The notes under the pieces were generated by a model, which was not told the origin of the DNA, did no database searches, and saw nothing but the letters and a program-made list of their open reading frames with translations. From contig JALNQF010000078.1 of assembly GCA_028456385.1 (NCBI GenBank), forward strand, positions 122,588 through 186,587: a DNA stretch of 64,000 nt, read 5' to 3'. Positions within the stretch are counted from its first letter, which is position 1; each line of letters starts with the position of its first letter. A program made the translations under genes and the position numbers. This document shows, piece by piece, positions 1-12,533 of the stretch. This stretch comes from Ophiosphaerella korrae. Lineage: Eukaryota; Ascomycota; Dothideomycetes; Pleosporales; Phaeosphaeriaceae.

Positions 1-299
1 CTATAGGACTGAGGTTGGCTATAACCGCTCAAGCATGGTCAACGTGAATAAATTAAAGTTACCAGAGTACTCGGACGATGCGTGCACATTATAGTTCCTT
101 GCAGGGCAAGCAAATGTGTTGAGCAGGATGGGTCTCATGATTCATAGGGAACTCTTCACTAGCTTGAAAGCGTCGTCAACTATGGAAGAAAAGTCCATGT
201 CGTTCATAGTATATAGAAGGGAAATTAAAATTGTCTTGCCTTGTGCAGTTCACCTATATACAATCCATTCGCCTTTGATATTCTACTTTCCCGTATAAA

Positions 300-1164
300 C
301 TACGTAGGCAATGAAACCGGCAACGAAACATTGGCAGTGCGGGAACGTACGGGTGGCAGCGAAAGATTGGCCGTTGGCAATGCGGGAGGAAGTGAAATCC
401 CGACACTTGGAACCGCAGGTAGAGATATATTTAGAGTTGGTACCACAGGAATCAAGGTCGTACCATGTGGCGGCTCTGTAATCAGAGGTGGACCATTTCC
501 AAAGTCGCAAGGATGGCGCCCAGAACGGGGTGTAGGTTGGAAGAGATCTTTGCACTACATTGCGTAAGATTTTGTTCTATGGTGCGACTTGATAAAAGTG
601 AACTTACAGTCCTGGTTGGAGTTGGACAACCGCCAGCAGCGGCCATATAGCAACCATATGAAAAGTTCTCCTCATAATAACATTTCTAAGTGAATCATTA
701 ATTAGTATCCGTCTAGGCCATATGATTAAATGTAGGTGTGTGGTAATCCAGCCATCGAGTCAGGATGCGATCCCGGTCCACACTTTATGATCTCTCTGGC
801 TCTTTCACCCTTTGATTGTTGCTCCTACCATACCACTTACCTGCAATGCATCTGTGGCCCAGCATGGATACCGGGCTGTAGCAATATCACACTTGCACTC
901 TTTCGTGAAAATCGGAATTGGTTCCCAGTGAGGCTTCTTTCGTGAAGAGGTTGATGTTGGTAAGTCCGGAGATTCTGTTACCGGGATATTGAGGGATGTT
1001 GTAATCAGAATAGGAGTTGTTGGTGTCGCGAAAGGAATAGATATCGTGATTGGAGCTGAGGGTAACTCGTTCGAAGCCTCGTCATTCGGATTATCCTGTT
1101 CTTGCGGATAGGGAAAGGAAGCGGCCAGCGCCGTCAAGGCACTGACAACAAGAGCAATGCGCAT
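300..1164 (-). CDS. cysteine-rich small secreted protein, three exons
   Basis: Spliced gene: exons 1164-841, 685-608 and 554-300, all junctions phase 0; 218 aa. Introns are 155 nt (GTAAGT, TACTAAT branch, CTTAG) and 53 nt (GTAAGT, CTTAC branch, GTAG). The N-terminus is a clear signal peptide (hydrophobic to about residue 15). A Ser/Thr/Pro-rich low-complexity stretch to about residue 85 follows, then a compact core with eight cysteines at 90, 92, 101, 110, 120, 128, 135 and 150. The C-terminal third is Pro/Leu-rich with repeated SLP/LP steps and ends at TAG 302-300. The cysteine spacing does not fit CFEM or hydrophobin. Family not recognised. Eight cysteines suggest a disulphide-bonded extracellular domain; an effector or wall role is only inference. 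The exon model is supported by cysteine-rich sequence continuing across both junctions in frame. Confidence 0.72.
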
Positions 1165-2728
1165 CTCGATTGCTTGGGCCGTTAATGATATAGCAGAAGA
1201 TGAACGATTTGAGAACTGGTATGAGTTTCAAATGCTTGTTGCGCTGATCCGATCATTTTGTTCCCTTCGTATCTTCTCTTTACCCAGTGCCGCGTGGTTC
1301 CGGCGCATTTGCATCCGATTCCTGAGATTCATATTGGATACGGCTGTCTCTCTAGATGATGACCGCCGGGAACCGCTTAGTAGCACTATAGCATCATCCG
1401 GACTCAAGCAATAGTCATTAACTTCTTACCGCGAACCAACTCTTAAATACCCAGTTTCTATGTTTAGCAGCGAAAGGCCAACCTGGGTACCTCCGTAGAG
1501 ATATTTGCATTGTGGTTACTTTATGGTGATTGTGAATGTTGATATTGATGTCGCTGATTGGATGTATTGACGGGACTTAATCTGGGAGTGATATATCACA
1601 CCCTGGAGGAATAAATTGTCCAAAGTAGCAGCGGCAACTTCAATCAGCCTCAAAAGAGCAACAAACAACAGTGGGTGACAATTCTTGAAAGCCGGTGTCC
1701 CATGAACACCGGGTTTATTGACGCGCATGCCTCTCGTCCGGATAGGGGTGATTTCTTCGCTGCACAGAATTGACGACTTAAGAGTAAAAAAAATGCGTGA
1801 TTTGTTATGGAGTGATCTGTTTGTGAAATGGGGATGCATTGCAAGATGATGGCTGTAGCGACCGCCTTGTGATCGCTCGACGCAGGGGTTTACCAAGCCC
1901 TTCTATGGGGCTTACATTGGTAGTATGTTACCTGTTCGAAGCTTACACCTGGTTCTAACGAACTTTCTCGGACATGAGGCCTGAGAGGCCTTGAAGGGGC
2001 GCAAAAGTGTAATCACCCCTAACTATAGCATGGAGTTTCCCGCTGATTACCCCACTTGCAATGCCCCGAAAAAGAGGGGTCCAGGTCTAGATCCTGCTTG
2101 GTGTGTCCTAAGGGTAAATGAGGGGTGCGGTGCGGAGGGGTGGCATGCACCCTGCTTCAGACCTCAACCTGCATCATTTTGTGGAGAATCAGCCATTCCT
2201 GCATTATGTCGAAATGGAAGAGATGCATTGGGGTGGTTTAGTTTTATGACCCCGTTATTAGTACAGACGAGGGCGAGGTAGCGTTGGAGGAGAGGTACTT
2301 AGGATACTTATAGGGACTTGTGGCGGGGACAAGGTCCCGAGGTTGTTCCAGGGTCCTGGGGTCAAATTGCCTAGGCATCACACAGGCTTTCCTTGCGAAT
2401 ACTGTGTTAGATAGTGTATGCTACGACCAAGCGCAGCGCTTTAGATTCGCGAGGTACGATATTCGGACCTGACTGACCTCATCCATGGAAATATTAAGGG
2501 GGCTCAGATGTAGTGAGCAATCGTAAAGTCAGGTGACTGGACGAAGGAGGATTAGATCAAAGCTCAGGCCAATAACGAAAGTCGTTACAAACTAGTTATG
2601 CACAAAGTTGACATGCCAAACTTCAACGAAGCCAGGCGTTTGATACAAATTAGTGTGAGGTGATCCCTTCCTGGATAAACTTACGTGTAACCCTCAATGG
2701 GCAACGCCTAACACCGCAGTAATAGTCT
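1165..2728. other. intergenic, no gene seen
   Basis: Between the divergent secreted-protein gene and BOL3. Open frames here, such as a 126-codon one at 1516-1896 on the minus strand, have no recognisable domain, no signal peptide and no splice continuation. No tRNA-like B box was noticed. Probably both promoters plus spacer. Confidence 0.5.
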
Positions 2729-3394
2729 ATGTTTGGCATAATGGCACCCTCAAGACTCGTTTGCCGAACATTTGCATCTGCGTCTGCACGAGCATGCATG
2801 CAACCACACATAAGCCCAATTCGACGCCTCTGGTTTACATCCATTGTAAGACCAAAGTATAGCACGCCCACCTCAGTCTTAGAGTCGTATCTATCACATC
2901 AAGCGTGCCGGGGCTACTCCCAGCAAGGGAGAGCGACACCAGAACCACCGGACTATCTGAACGATGCAGAACTGCATATATTCAACAAGATTAAAGCAGC
3001 ACTTGATCCCATCAAGTTGGAGGTATGTAATCATCGCACCCCTTAGCAAAGCCGAAGACAAGTGCTCACGCATGGCTTATACCGATACCGACAACACTTG
3101 AGAGCACAATCACAATTAATTACTGTTCGTTACACACTAGTGCTGAACATCATAATGTGGTGCAAGGTCGTAACAGTGCCTGAGCGCACATTTTCCGCAA
3201 CTCATGTTTGCTAACAAACATCAAATTAGGTGCAAGATGTCAGTGGTGGCTGTGGTTCAATGTATGCCATAGAAATTGAATCACCCAAATTCAAGGGCTT
3301 AACAGTGGTCAAACAGCATAGGCTTGTTAACCAGACGCTGAAGGATGAGATTGCACAATGGCATGGCGTACAATTACGCACAAGAGCAGCATAA
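2729..3394 (+). CDS. BOL3: mitochondrial BolA-like protein (BOL3/BOLA3 type)
   Basis: Two exons, 2729-3022 and 3230-3394; 152 aa. The 207-nt intron has GTATGT, a CTAAC branch and TTAG, phase 0. The first ~60 residues are Arg/Ser-rich with few acids, as in a mitochondrial presequence. A second ATG four codons on (2741) has the better Kozak context and could be the real start. The BolA domain covers about residues 75-150. It shows the SGGCGSMY motif, the FKGL segment and the KQHRLVN signature, whose His, with the upstream Cys, ligates a shared [2Fe-2S] cluster with a monothiol glutaredoxin. It ends with the WHGVQL helix. In yeast and human, Bol3/BOLA3 helps deliver [4Fe-4S] clusters to mitochondrial enzymes such as lipoyl synthase; this role is inferred from family. 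It converges on TTI1. Confidence 0.9.
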
Positions 3395-3825
3395 TCATTG
3401 AAGATACCTTGTTATCAATATTATCTGCCTTATGGAGCATTTGAAGTATTTGAATGTGACTTCTGTGACATGTTTGTGTTGTAGCCACAAAGCTTTATAG
3501 ATTCGATAATGGAGCATGCAGTGATAGTCACATGCAGTAAGAATCCTTTACTCTGTTTAGATAACTCGTGCGCATAACTAGATCAGATGGTGTTCTTGCC
3601 TTTCTTTCTGCTGCTGCTGCTGCTGCTGCTGCTGTTGTTGTTGCTGCGGCGATGCAGCTATCCCTCCTTGGGGTTTACAAGACCGAGGTGCGGTCTTCTT
3701 GAAGCAAGTTTCAGTGGGTTTCTTTTGCGTAGTTACGAGTGCATTTCAAATTGCTCTACGTATAGAAAAGGTATAACATGTCATGATTCAGTTTCGCCTT
3801 TTGGTGGAAATCTTTATCAGTAGCG
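3395..3825. other. convergent intergenic spacer with CTG microsatellite
   Basis: The spacer between the 3' ends of BOL3 and TTI1. It contains a (CTG)n/(TTG)n run at about 3608-3646. The run could encode poly-Leu in a short plus-strand frame, but that frame has nothing else to support it. Confidence 0.5.
3608..3646. repeat. CTG/TTG trinucleotide microsatellite
   Basis: Nine or so CTG units followed by TTG units, read directly from the sequence. It sits between convergent genes, so probably in 3' UTR or spacer. Confidence 0.9.
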
Positions 3826-6800
3826 TTAGATTGGCTCAAAAGTCCAATTATATTTTCCAACAGGTACCCTGTCAACTGGAGCGGCAATTTTCGATGAAAC
3901 ACGTTTGTCTTTTTTATATAGACACAACCAAACTGCATCAGGGTTACGTAAATCCAATGCCTGACGAACTTGGACCCTTCCCAAGACTGGATCCAGCGCT
4001 TGTAAGATCTCGTCAAAGTATTCGTCTCGAATAGCAACATGGCTGGAAATGGCACACATCAGCGTTACAAAGCTTTCCCAAATCATACGGCTTGGCGTAT
4101 CGACATACAGCTGGGGTCGAGCTGTGTCAGAAAGAGATAGTTTTTCGATAAAGCAACCGTTAATTTCAGTCTTAGTACCCATGAGACGAAGAGATGATGC
4201 CGTGATTGATTCATTGTTGATTTGGCGATCCGTTCGATATTTTGCACGACGATGGACCTTTCGAAATATTTCCCATGCATCTTCAATACGAGAACGCATG
4301 AACTCGCAGGCGTGTTCACATATCAAAGCCACCAGATCTAGTGCATTTGACACCACATATGCTTCCAGATCCTGTAGGCGAGGAAGTAATACAGGCCAGA
4401 GTGTGTTAATGAGCGGGAGAAAGGACTCTTGGTGTTTTGCAAGCACAGGAATCGTGGTTCTTAAAAGAGAAACCAGTGAAACACGAAGGCTTGGTGAGCT
4501 TGTTGTGAGGTAATATTGTGTAAGTTGAGAAATCCTTAGAAGTAAGTTGAATATTCGAGGAACAGGTGGCGGCATTGTAGACTCTGTCGCCTCAGGCGGC
4601 TTTTCACTGTCCTGGGTGTTGTATTGTGTTTCGCTTTGCGTCTCGCTCTCCATTTTCCACGGTTCACGAGGGAACGACAATTCGGCGTGTGTTGCTTCTC
4701 CTACCCTTCCCCTCTGCGAATAGTGGTTCACTTGCTTGACCGCTTCAAGAACGTCCCTCATAGTAGGTATGTGTGGAGTTGTCTCATCAGAACTGTTATG
4801 CGTCAAAGTAAGCTGGGAGGCCTTGACGCCTTCTTCCGTCAATCCTTTGAGAACCGAAAACATCAACTCCGTCAATCTGGAATACCCGTGGTATCTCTCT
4901 AACGCTTCAAATATACTCCCGATAAGATCGTCTAGATAAGGTAGGAGGGATGGACCACAGAGTCGCATCATCATTAAGAGGACTTTAGGGGCCTGTGGTG
5001 AAATATCACCAACCGCAAGCTTTAAACCGACGGCATTGACAACGTAGTCAGCGTTTGCAATCAGGAGCTCGCTAGCATCTGCGTAATCACAGTTTTTTGC
5101 AATAATGTTGAGGCAAGTCAAGGCGTGATGTCGCAATGCCGCATTTGGATGACCTAGATGATGCAACACAGAATAAAGAATATCGCTCAGCTCAGTACGA
5201 AATTCAACTTTGTACTGAGATGACTGTAAGGCTACAGTTTCGAGAGCAAGTGCATGGAAGTGCCATGACATATTATTATACTCTTCCTGCCGGGTCAAGA
5301 TTGTGGTTGAATGGGCGTAGAGGCCATCGAGTAGTTCCTGTCGTATATTGCGCATTCCTGTATCGATAAGATCATCAAATATTGAGCTCATCCTCGCCAT
5401 GTCTTTGGAAAGGGTTACCAAGACCCAGAAAGTGGCCAAGCGGACTTCTTGCGATCCCATTTCAGTCATTTCCATAAGCTCGTGCGCGAGTGTGAGTGCC
5501 GAACTTGATCCGGCAAGCTCTTGAATCAGTAGTCTAAATTCGGCCATCGTAGTTTCCTGGGCCTTGAGACGTAAATCTAGCGGCTGAAATTCGTATGAGG
5601 CTGACGCAGGGATGTGTATGATTTGACCCATGACCTCAGTCTGCTCAACGGCGAGCTCTTCTAGGCCTTTGGAGTCCTTCAGTACAACAGAAACACCATC
5701 ACGTAAACTAACGGCTAGCTTTTCACCGAGTGATGCCTGGCTGTTGGGACAAAGCCTCAATGCTACTGAAACTTGATGTAAGACCTGACGTCTGCTATCA
5801 TCGTCCTTGGATCGCATAAGTCGTGGGAGTGAGGCAAGCCACCCAAGAAGGCTTTCACGCAGAAGATCTGAAAGTTGCGAGTTTGTAGAGAGTAGGACGT
5901 TTAGTTCGCTTTCAACGGTGTGCTGGCTGTCTTTGTGCCTAGTGAGGCTGATTGCAGTTTCGACAGCCATTCCCATACAAGCGGAAAGCGATTTTCGACA
6001 GTTTTGCATGATTTGTAAACACAGTCGTAGGAGCGCCAATTGTACTTCTTGTTTCTCATGGGCCCGCAACCTAAACACATTTGCCAGAGCGAGTTTTACT
6101 TGGGATGTAGTGGCCTGTAGCCATAATTTTGATCGGAACGTTTTACTGCTGTGAGAAGGAATACTGTTAGGAGGTAAGGAAGGGAGGTTTGCCGTGTTGA
6201 TATCGCTAAGCAGGCGTAAAATAAGTAGAGACAGTATGTCGAGACTCTGTTCCAGTACTCGAAAGCCGGGGCGATTACTACTGCTTGGGGTCAACACCTT
6301 AGTAAGCGAAGAGAAAATCTTTGGAAGAAAACTAGCAAGGGCATCGTCATCATGTACCGCCAGTACCATGGCTTTTAGCGCAGCGGTAGCCTGTAGTCTG
6401 ATATGAATTGACTGATGGTTGGTAATGCTGTCGAGGATTACGAGGACGGCTTCTCCTAAAGTAGGGATATTGGATGTAGCAGTCATTGCATCCCTGCTCT
6501 GACCTGAGTGACATACTTCGGTCGAGAGCTGGGCCATGCATTTTAATGCAAGTGACTGAAGCTCTTCTGAGCTTGTGGCTATGCCATTCTCAGCAGACGA
6601 TGGTTTGGCTAGGAAGGTGAAGAGAATGAGCAACTGTGCTGACAAGGCATTCTCAAGACCCCCACCCCAGCTTTCGCCCAGGAGGATTGAGATGCATTCT
6701 AAACATATCTCTAACGCGCGAACTGGAACCTGACGAGAGAGGCGCAGGACTTGGGAAACGGGAACAAAAGCATACTCGGTGAGTCTTGAATCAAGGGAGT

Positions 6801-7009
6801 GTGGCTTGGCAGTGGTAGTCCGGAGTGCATTGAGCAAGCCCGTGAGCGTCGCTACGAGCTGTTTTTTGGATTCTGGTGTTTGGGCCAGAGAAGCAGTAAC
6901 TTGAAGGACATGGATGCATGGTTGTTTCAACTATCCTTGGAGATTAGAAGGGCCGAGAGAGAAGGATGGGACAAGTAGATACCAGCAAGAAGGCCTGTTG
7001 TCGATCCAT
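3826..7009 (-). CDS. TTI1: TTI1, HEAT-repeat subunit of the TTT (Tel2-Tti1-Tti2) complex
   Basis: Exon 1 is 7009-6983 (ATG plus eight codons) and exon 2 is 6930-3826; 1043 aa. The large open frame has no ATG at its beginning: its first codon is TTG right after an acceptor (GATAG). A tiny upstream exon with GTATCT, a CTAAT branch and a 52-nt intron supplies the start. It gives an N-terminus ending in LLLKQPCIHV, like the conserved start of Tti1 proteins. The rest is all-helical HEAT-like repeats, and length fits fungal Tti1 (about 1000-1100 aa). The C-terminal third has the conserved block around the WPVLLPRL segment and EAYVVSNALDLVALI. Tti1 with Tel2 and Tti2 works with Hsp90 to fold and stabilise PIKKs (TOR, ATM, ATR). 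It is divergent to PDS5. Confidence 0.85.
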
Positions 7010-7331
7010 TCTGGTAGTAGAGGATGGTGAAGCACAGGGGACAAGCTGGGGTTGGTGAGAGATGAGGTGAAGCTGAGCACAGGCCGCGGATGAGCTAAGG
7101 TCAGGTAGGCTCCGTGCTCATGCTCATGCTTGCCTTCCTGTGGTGCCCGCCTGCAATAAACACTTTGCGCGATAGCCAACGCAACCCAACTTCCTCCTGC
7201 ATTGCACTATTGCACTGCGAAGCTGCGCTGTCACGTGTCTTCGGATAGGCCCACTACCATCTCAAGACCTGTTCTGCGCATCCATCGGGCAACAGAATCC
7301 GACCGGACGCGTAGCGCTCGCTTGACGCGAC
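7010..7331. promoter_or_regulatory. bidirectional TTI1/PDS5 promoter with MCB-like and CACGTG sites
   Basis: A 322-bp gap between divergent start codons. It holds ACGCGT at 7307-7312, a near-copy ACGCGA at 7325-7330 just before the PDS5 ATG, and a CACGTG palindrome at 7232-7237. ACGCGT is the MCB core bound by MBF in yeasts at G1/S genes. Function here is inferred from the motif and the cohesin gene beside it. The sites lie so close to the PDS5 ATG that they may be in the 5' UTR. Confidence 0.45.
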
Positions 7332-10300
7332 ATGGCACCGCGCAGCCGGCGAAGCGCAGCGGCCGCGCCCGAAGTAGTCGACGAAGAGGAGGAGCAGCAA
7401 GAGCTGGAGGAAGAGCAAGGGCAGCATGATGAACTCAAAAAGCTCCGGTTCAAGCAGCCGCTGGTCGGCCGACCAGGCAAGCAAATCAGCGTGGGCGACC
7501 TCTTGATGCGACTCGAGAAGCTGCTCAATGAAGTGCGCACCATAGACCAAGATGAGGCACACCGCGACTCGCTCATGCCAGTCGCAGAGGAGCTAGTGCA
7601 TCAGAGCCTGCTACAGCACAAGGACAATGGCGTGCGTGCAAGAGCCGTCTGTTGCATCGTCGATATGCTGAGGCTGTTCGCCCCCGATGCGCCTTATCCC
7701 GCGTCCAAGCTCAAGGTAGGCACACGTAGACGCAGAGCAGCATGGATATACGGCAGTGCTGACATGGCCGATAGGAAATCTTTTCCGTCATCATTCTTAA
7801 GATGCTGCCCCTGCTCGCCGACCCCTCCCACCCATACAATAGCGAGCACATGTACATTCTCCGGTCGCTAGCCGAATGGAAGAGCATTCTGCTGATCAAC
7901 GAGATCCCCGGCTCTGATCAGCTCACATCCGCACTCTTCACCACTTGCTTCGACGTCCTGGCGGGCCCTTCCAAGAGCGACAGTGGCGAGGAGCTGAGCA
8001 AGAATGTCGAGCATCACATGACCGAGGTACTGTCAACCGTCATTGACGAAGCATCCACTGTAGCGCACGACGTCGTTGATGTCATTGTCGCACAGTTCTT
8101 ATGGGCTGATCCGATAACACTAGGAGCTTCCGCAAAGAGCAAGAAAGGTACTCAGATTGATATGAAGCAGTCAACACTTCGCCGTAAAGCGGCTCCTCCC
8201 GCCTACAATATGGCCAAAAACGTCTGCAATGCATCTCCGGAGAAAATGGCCCGATTGATTGGCAACTACTTCAGCTCAGTCATTGTCGACTTTACAAACC
8301 TCGGCACTTCCTTCAGGCGCCACCGAGCAACTAGCGAAGATCCAGATGATGATGCTCCCCACGGTCCCTCTGACGACGACATTAACGAAGCTAATAAAGC
8401 TCATAGGCTCCTGAGAGAGCTCTGGAAGTGCTGCCCCGGAGTACTCAAGGATATCATTCCCCGTTTACAGGACGAATTAGCCACCGAGAACGTGCAGCTA
8501 AGGCGACTTGCAACAGATACATTTGGTGATATGATATCAGGGATCGGTGCGGCCGGGCCTCCGCCGCTTCCTGAATTAGATCCAGCAGCGTACCCTTCGC
8601 AGAGTCTAACACATTCCGAGGCCGTGCGAACCTTCGATTTTCTCACCACGCCAGCTTCCATTAATTCTTTCCCTACACAATATCCCTTGGCTTATCATGC
8701 TTTTTTGCAACGGAGGAACGACAAGTCGCCTATTATTCGTGCTGCATGGACGACTGGTATCGGCCGCATACTGATGACGTCAGCCGGTGGCATTGGCCTT
8801 GATGTCGACGAGGAGCAGAAGCTCCTCAAAATGTTCGCAGATTGCTTGATCGATAGTGACGACAAGGTACGACTTGCTGCAGTTAAGGCTATCGAACATT
8901 TTGAGTTCAATGACATCGTCCGTAAACTGGGTAGCAATGGCGGCATGTCGGATCCAGGATCTATCCTTTCCAATCTTGCGGATCGGGTGAAGGATAAGAA
9001 GAGTGTCATTCATTCTGAGAGCATGAAACTTCTTGGCAAGATATGGGGTGTGGCTGCCGGTGCCATTGCTGAAGGTGACGAAAACGTCAAAAACCTGCTT
9101 GATCCTATACCATCTCGTATACTCGAGGCATGCTATGTCAACGACCTCGAGATCAATGTTCAGGTGGACCTAGCGCTATACGAGTCACTACTACCGTTAT
9201 CTTATCCACCACTGAAGCCGAAACCAGCCACAGGAGCTAGCTCACAGCTAGTGAAGGATAGTCAGACCACTGCCGAACCGAGTTACACAGAGACAGACTT
9301 GGACAAGATACGAGCAGAACGGCAGCTTGTGCTGGTCAAAAACCTGGAAGACAAGGCCAAGAAGGTTTTTTTTGCGAAGCAGGGCAATCAAGAATCTGGA
9401 GCTAAGTACATGGAGCACTTTCTGAAGTTATGTGAAGAATTTAATGGTGGGGTGATGGATAAAGATGAGAAAGAGATTCAGAAGAAGCTCCAAGGGCTTA
9501 TCACGTACTATGCGCGGACCCTACCGGACTCTACACGGGTTGCAGATGATCTGTGGAAGTTTGCCAAGACTCATGACCGACGTTCCTATACATTGCTGCG
9601 ATTCTGTATGGACCCAGCGAGTGACTACCGGAGAGTTTTCCGATCAATTGTAAGCGACTTGTGACGGTAGTCGTCAAATGCTAACCGCCATTTAGAAAGA
9701 GTTTCGGAAACGCATCGAAGATGGCCCAGGCGCGTCTGTGCTCGAAACACTCAAACCCCTGTTACACCGAGTGAGCCTTTTATGTTACAATAAAAGTCAT
9801 GTCCCTGCCATCATTGAATTCACTAGGACAGATGAAAAGGGCTTAGGTGCGACCGCACATGAGCTACTGAAAGAGATCTCTACGAAGCATCCCAAGGTCT
9901 TCTCCACTCACGTGAAAGAGCTTTGTAAAACCCTCGAAAGTGAGGCACCAACAGCGAAAAGCCCAAATCCCCTTGGTGCTGTGGACGATCTCAAGGCATG
10001 CTCTGCATTTGCCAAAAGATTCCCTACTGACATTCCCATGAATGCGAAGGACAGCCGAAAACTTGTTCAAGCCTTCCTCAACTTTGCGCTCTATGGTACA
10101 CCTCCTCAAGCCTCAAAGCATGCCATCACAATTATTACGAATAGTGACGACAAGAAAGAGATGCATTTAAGAGAGATACTTGCCAAGAGCATAAAGAATT
10201 TCAAATATGGTGGTGATCACTGGTTGACCAAGCTCGCCGCACTCAGCCAGCTAGTCTTGTTAGCTCCATCTGAATGCGAAGACGATATGGACACTATCGT

Positions 10301-11960
10301 TGAGATCGCCATCCAGCGAGTGCTTCAAAATGTACACTCCGTGACTGCTGAAAGCGAAGCAGAGTGGATGGACATACCAGACGAGGACATTCAGGGCCGT
10401 ACATGGGCAATCAAGATACTTGTCAATCGGTTACGCTCGATTCCCAATGAATCAAGCTTCAATGAAGCGGCAGAGGACACGTACGCTCTGCTGAATCGGC
10501 TCGTAAAGGACAGCGGTGAGGGATCAGACGACAAGAACACCCCAGCAGCGCACAAAACCCGCCAGCGACTCGTAGCAGCGACCTCACTCCTCAAACTCTC
10601 CTGCCACAAGCGACTTGATGGCTTTCTAACGCCTGCAAATTTTGTGCAACTGGCCCTCGTTACACATGACCCTTGCGCTCAAGTTCGTAAATCCTTTTCT
10701 GAGAAACTGATGAAGTATTTAGGTCAAGGACGTCTTCCACCTCGATTCTATACCATATTATTTTTCCTTGCACATGAACCGGACAAGAGTATCAAGAACA
10801 GCACAATGACTTGGATACGCTCGCGACGAGCCGCCTTCGCAGCACGAAAGGAGACAATATTAGAAAATGTCTTTGCAAGGCTACTGAGTCTGCTTGCTCA
10901 TCACCCTGACTTCGATAAAGAGGATGATGAGATCCTGAAACTGATGTCTGAGTACATTCTGTACTATCTCAAATGTGTTGCCACCAACGAAAATTTGTCA
11001 TTAATCTTCCATGTTGCTCAGCGTGTCAAAGGAGTTGCTGATGGCATCGCACCGTCACGCCAAGCTGACGAAAATCTATACGTTTTGTCAGACCTTGCTC
11101 AAGCACTTATCCGTGCCTGGGAGGAGCAAAATGGTTGGACCATGCAATCATGGCCCGGGCCGTTGAAACTACCCTCAGGTATTTTTCGACGACTGGAGAG
11201 TCATGAGCGTGCACAAGAGATCGCGACAAAATCCTGGATCACTGAGGACCTGGTGGACGAACTCGAACCGCTTGTACGCAAAGCCATTCGTAGCAAAAAG
11301 CGGAAAGCCACTGAAGGAGCCGAGAAGCCGCGTAAGAAAGTGAAGGGTGAAAAATCAGCTAAGGATAATAAGGCTAAGTCTGAGCGCCCGGCACGGACAC
11401 CGAAAAAGAAACGAAAAATAGGTACCGGTCAAGACGATAATGAACCTGAAGGTCACGTTACTCCGTCAAGCGGTCCTAGGCGCAAGAGTGGCCGACACAG
11501 CACCGCCCAGAAGAGTTATGTCGAATGGTCGAGTGATGGAGATGAGCACGATGTAGCTAGCGCTGAGCAAGACGACCTGGAGTCTTCTGGTGAATCCAAT
11601 GAGAAGTCATCACCTGTCCTAGAGGAAAATGTTGATATGTTCAATCAAGACGAGGAGGTAGGGAATCAGCTGAGGGAGGATAGCCGACTACCCGAGGAAG
11701 TGAATGGCAAGACTTCACCTGAGCTAAAACCTTCAAAGAAGGTTGCAGGACGTCGAACCATGAAGAAAGCAAATGGGGTAGACACCACTGGGATCACACA
11801 GAAGCGCAAGGCGGTCGCACCAGTTGAAGCATCCACACCCAAAAAACCGGCAAAGAGCACAACAAGAACGAAGACTGGCCGCGATACAGTGGCTCCTTTG
11901 GCTAGTAATGGTATGAACGATCCTGGATCGGTTCGGCGTAGTGGTCGGACGCGCTCTTAA
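7332..11960 (+). CDS. PDS5: PDS5, cohesin-associated HEAT-repeat protein
   Basis: Three exons: 7332-7715, 7775-9649 and 9696-11960; 1507 aa. Introns are 59 nt (GTAGGC, CTGAC branch, ATAG) and 46 nt (GTAAGC, CTAAC branch, TTAG), both phase 0. Start ATG is in ACATGG context. After an acidic Glu-rich N-terminus (residues 15-33) comes the conserved Pds5 N-terminal region, including LLMRLEKLL and, from about residue 115, DAPYPASKLK running across intron 1 into EIFSVI. HEAT repeats continue to about residue 1270. The C-terminal ~240 residues are charged, disordered and rich in basic clusters (KKRK, RKKVK, PKKKRK) that look like nuclear localisation signals and DNA-binding tails. Pds5 binds cohesin (Scc1), with Wapl and Eco1 regulating loading, release and acetylation. 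Length fits the fungal family. Confidence 0.93.
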
Positions 11961-12533
11961 GTGCCTGATTTTGTTGCCTTTTCCGGCTCGTCTTCCTATG
12001 TACGACTTCGCAACTTCTTGGCGATTCTCCAACATTTCTCAAAGCGCTTCTTGTTTCCGGGTTTATTTACTCATTGGGCACACGGTAATGACTTTACGAG
12101 TGTCGACACGCGCTTTCTCTCATACACTTGTATATTCCGGCGTGCAGCACAACTACCAACATTTAGTACAGCAATAGTGGTTCCAACTCTACATCAACGT
12201 GCCTTCGCGAAGAGACTGAAGCAAGATCCATATCGTCAAATGGTCCTATCAGCCGACCGGTCACAATACATCAATAGATTTTCCATCACATAGCATTGAC
12301 TAGTTATTCAATGAAGGGTAACACATTTGTATAGTACAAGAGGAGAAACGGAAATTTCTCTGTATATTGATTTGCTTTATGAGTGGTCATCGTGATAACG
12401 GTCTACAACGAGTTCAGGTTACTTATACAATAACCTTGAGGAGGATGAGCATTATCCAAATATGTCTCGTGCAATTCCGTAACCTGGGTCTTGGTTTCAC
12501 CAGTCTTGTGTTTGATTCAGGGCAGATGGATGC
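11961..12533. other. convergent intergenic spacer, nothing seen
   Basis: Between the 3' ends of PDS5 and STE14. Short frames here have no domain or coding character. Presumably the two 3' UTRs. Confidence 0.5.

Noticed and set aside
1516..1896. 126-codon minus-strand frame
   Set aside because: No recognisable features or coding bias; probably chance.
3587..3823. 78-codon frame with poly-Leu
   Set aside because: Created by the CTG microsatellite; the rest has no protein character and lies between convergent gene ends.
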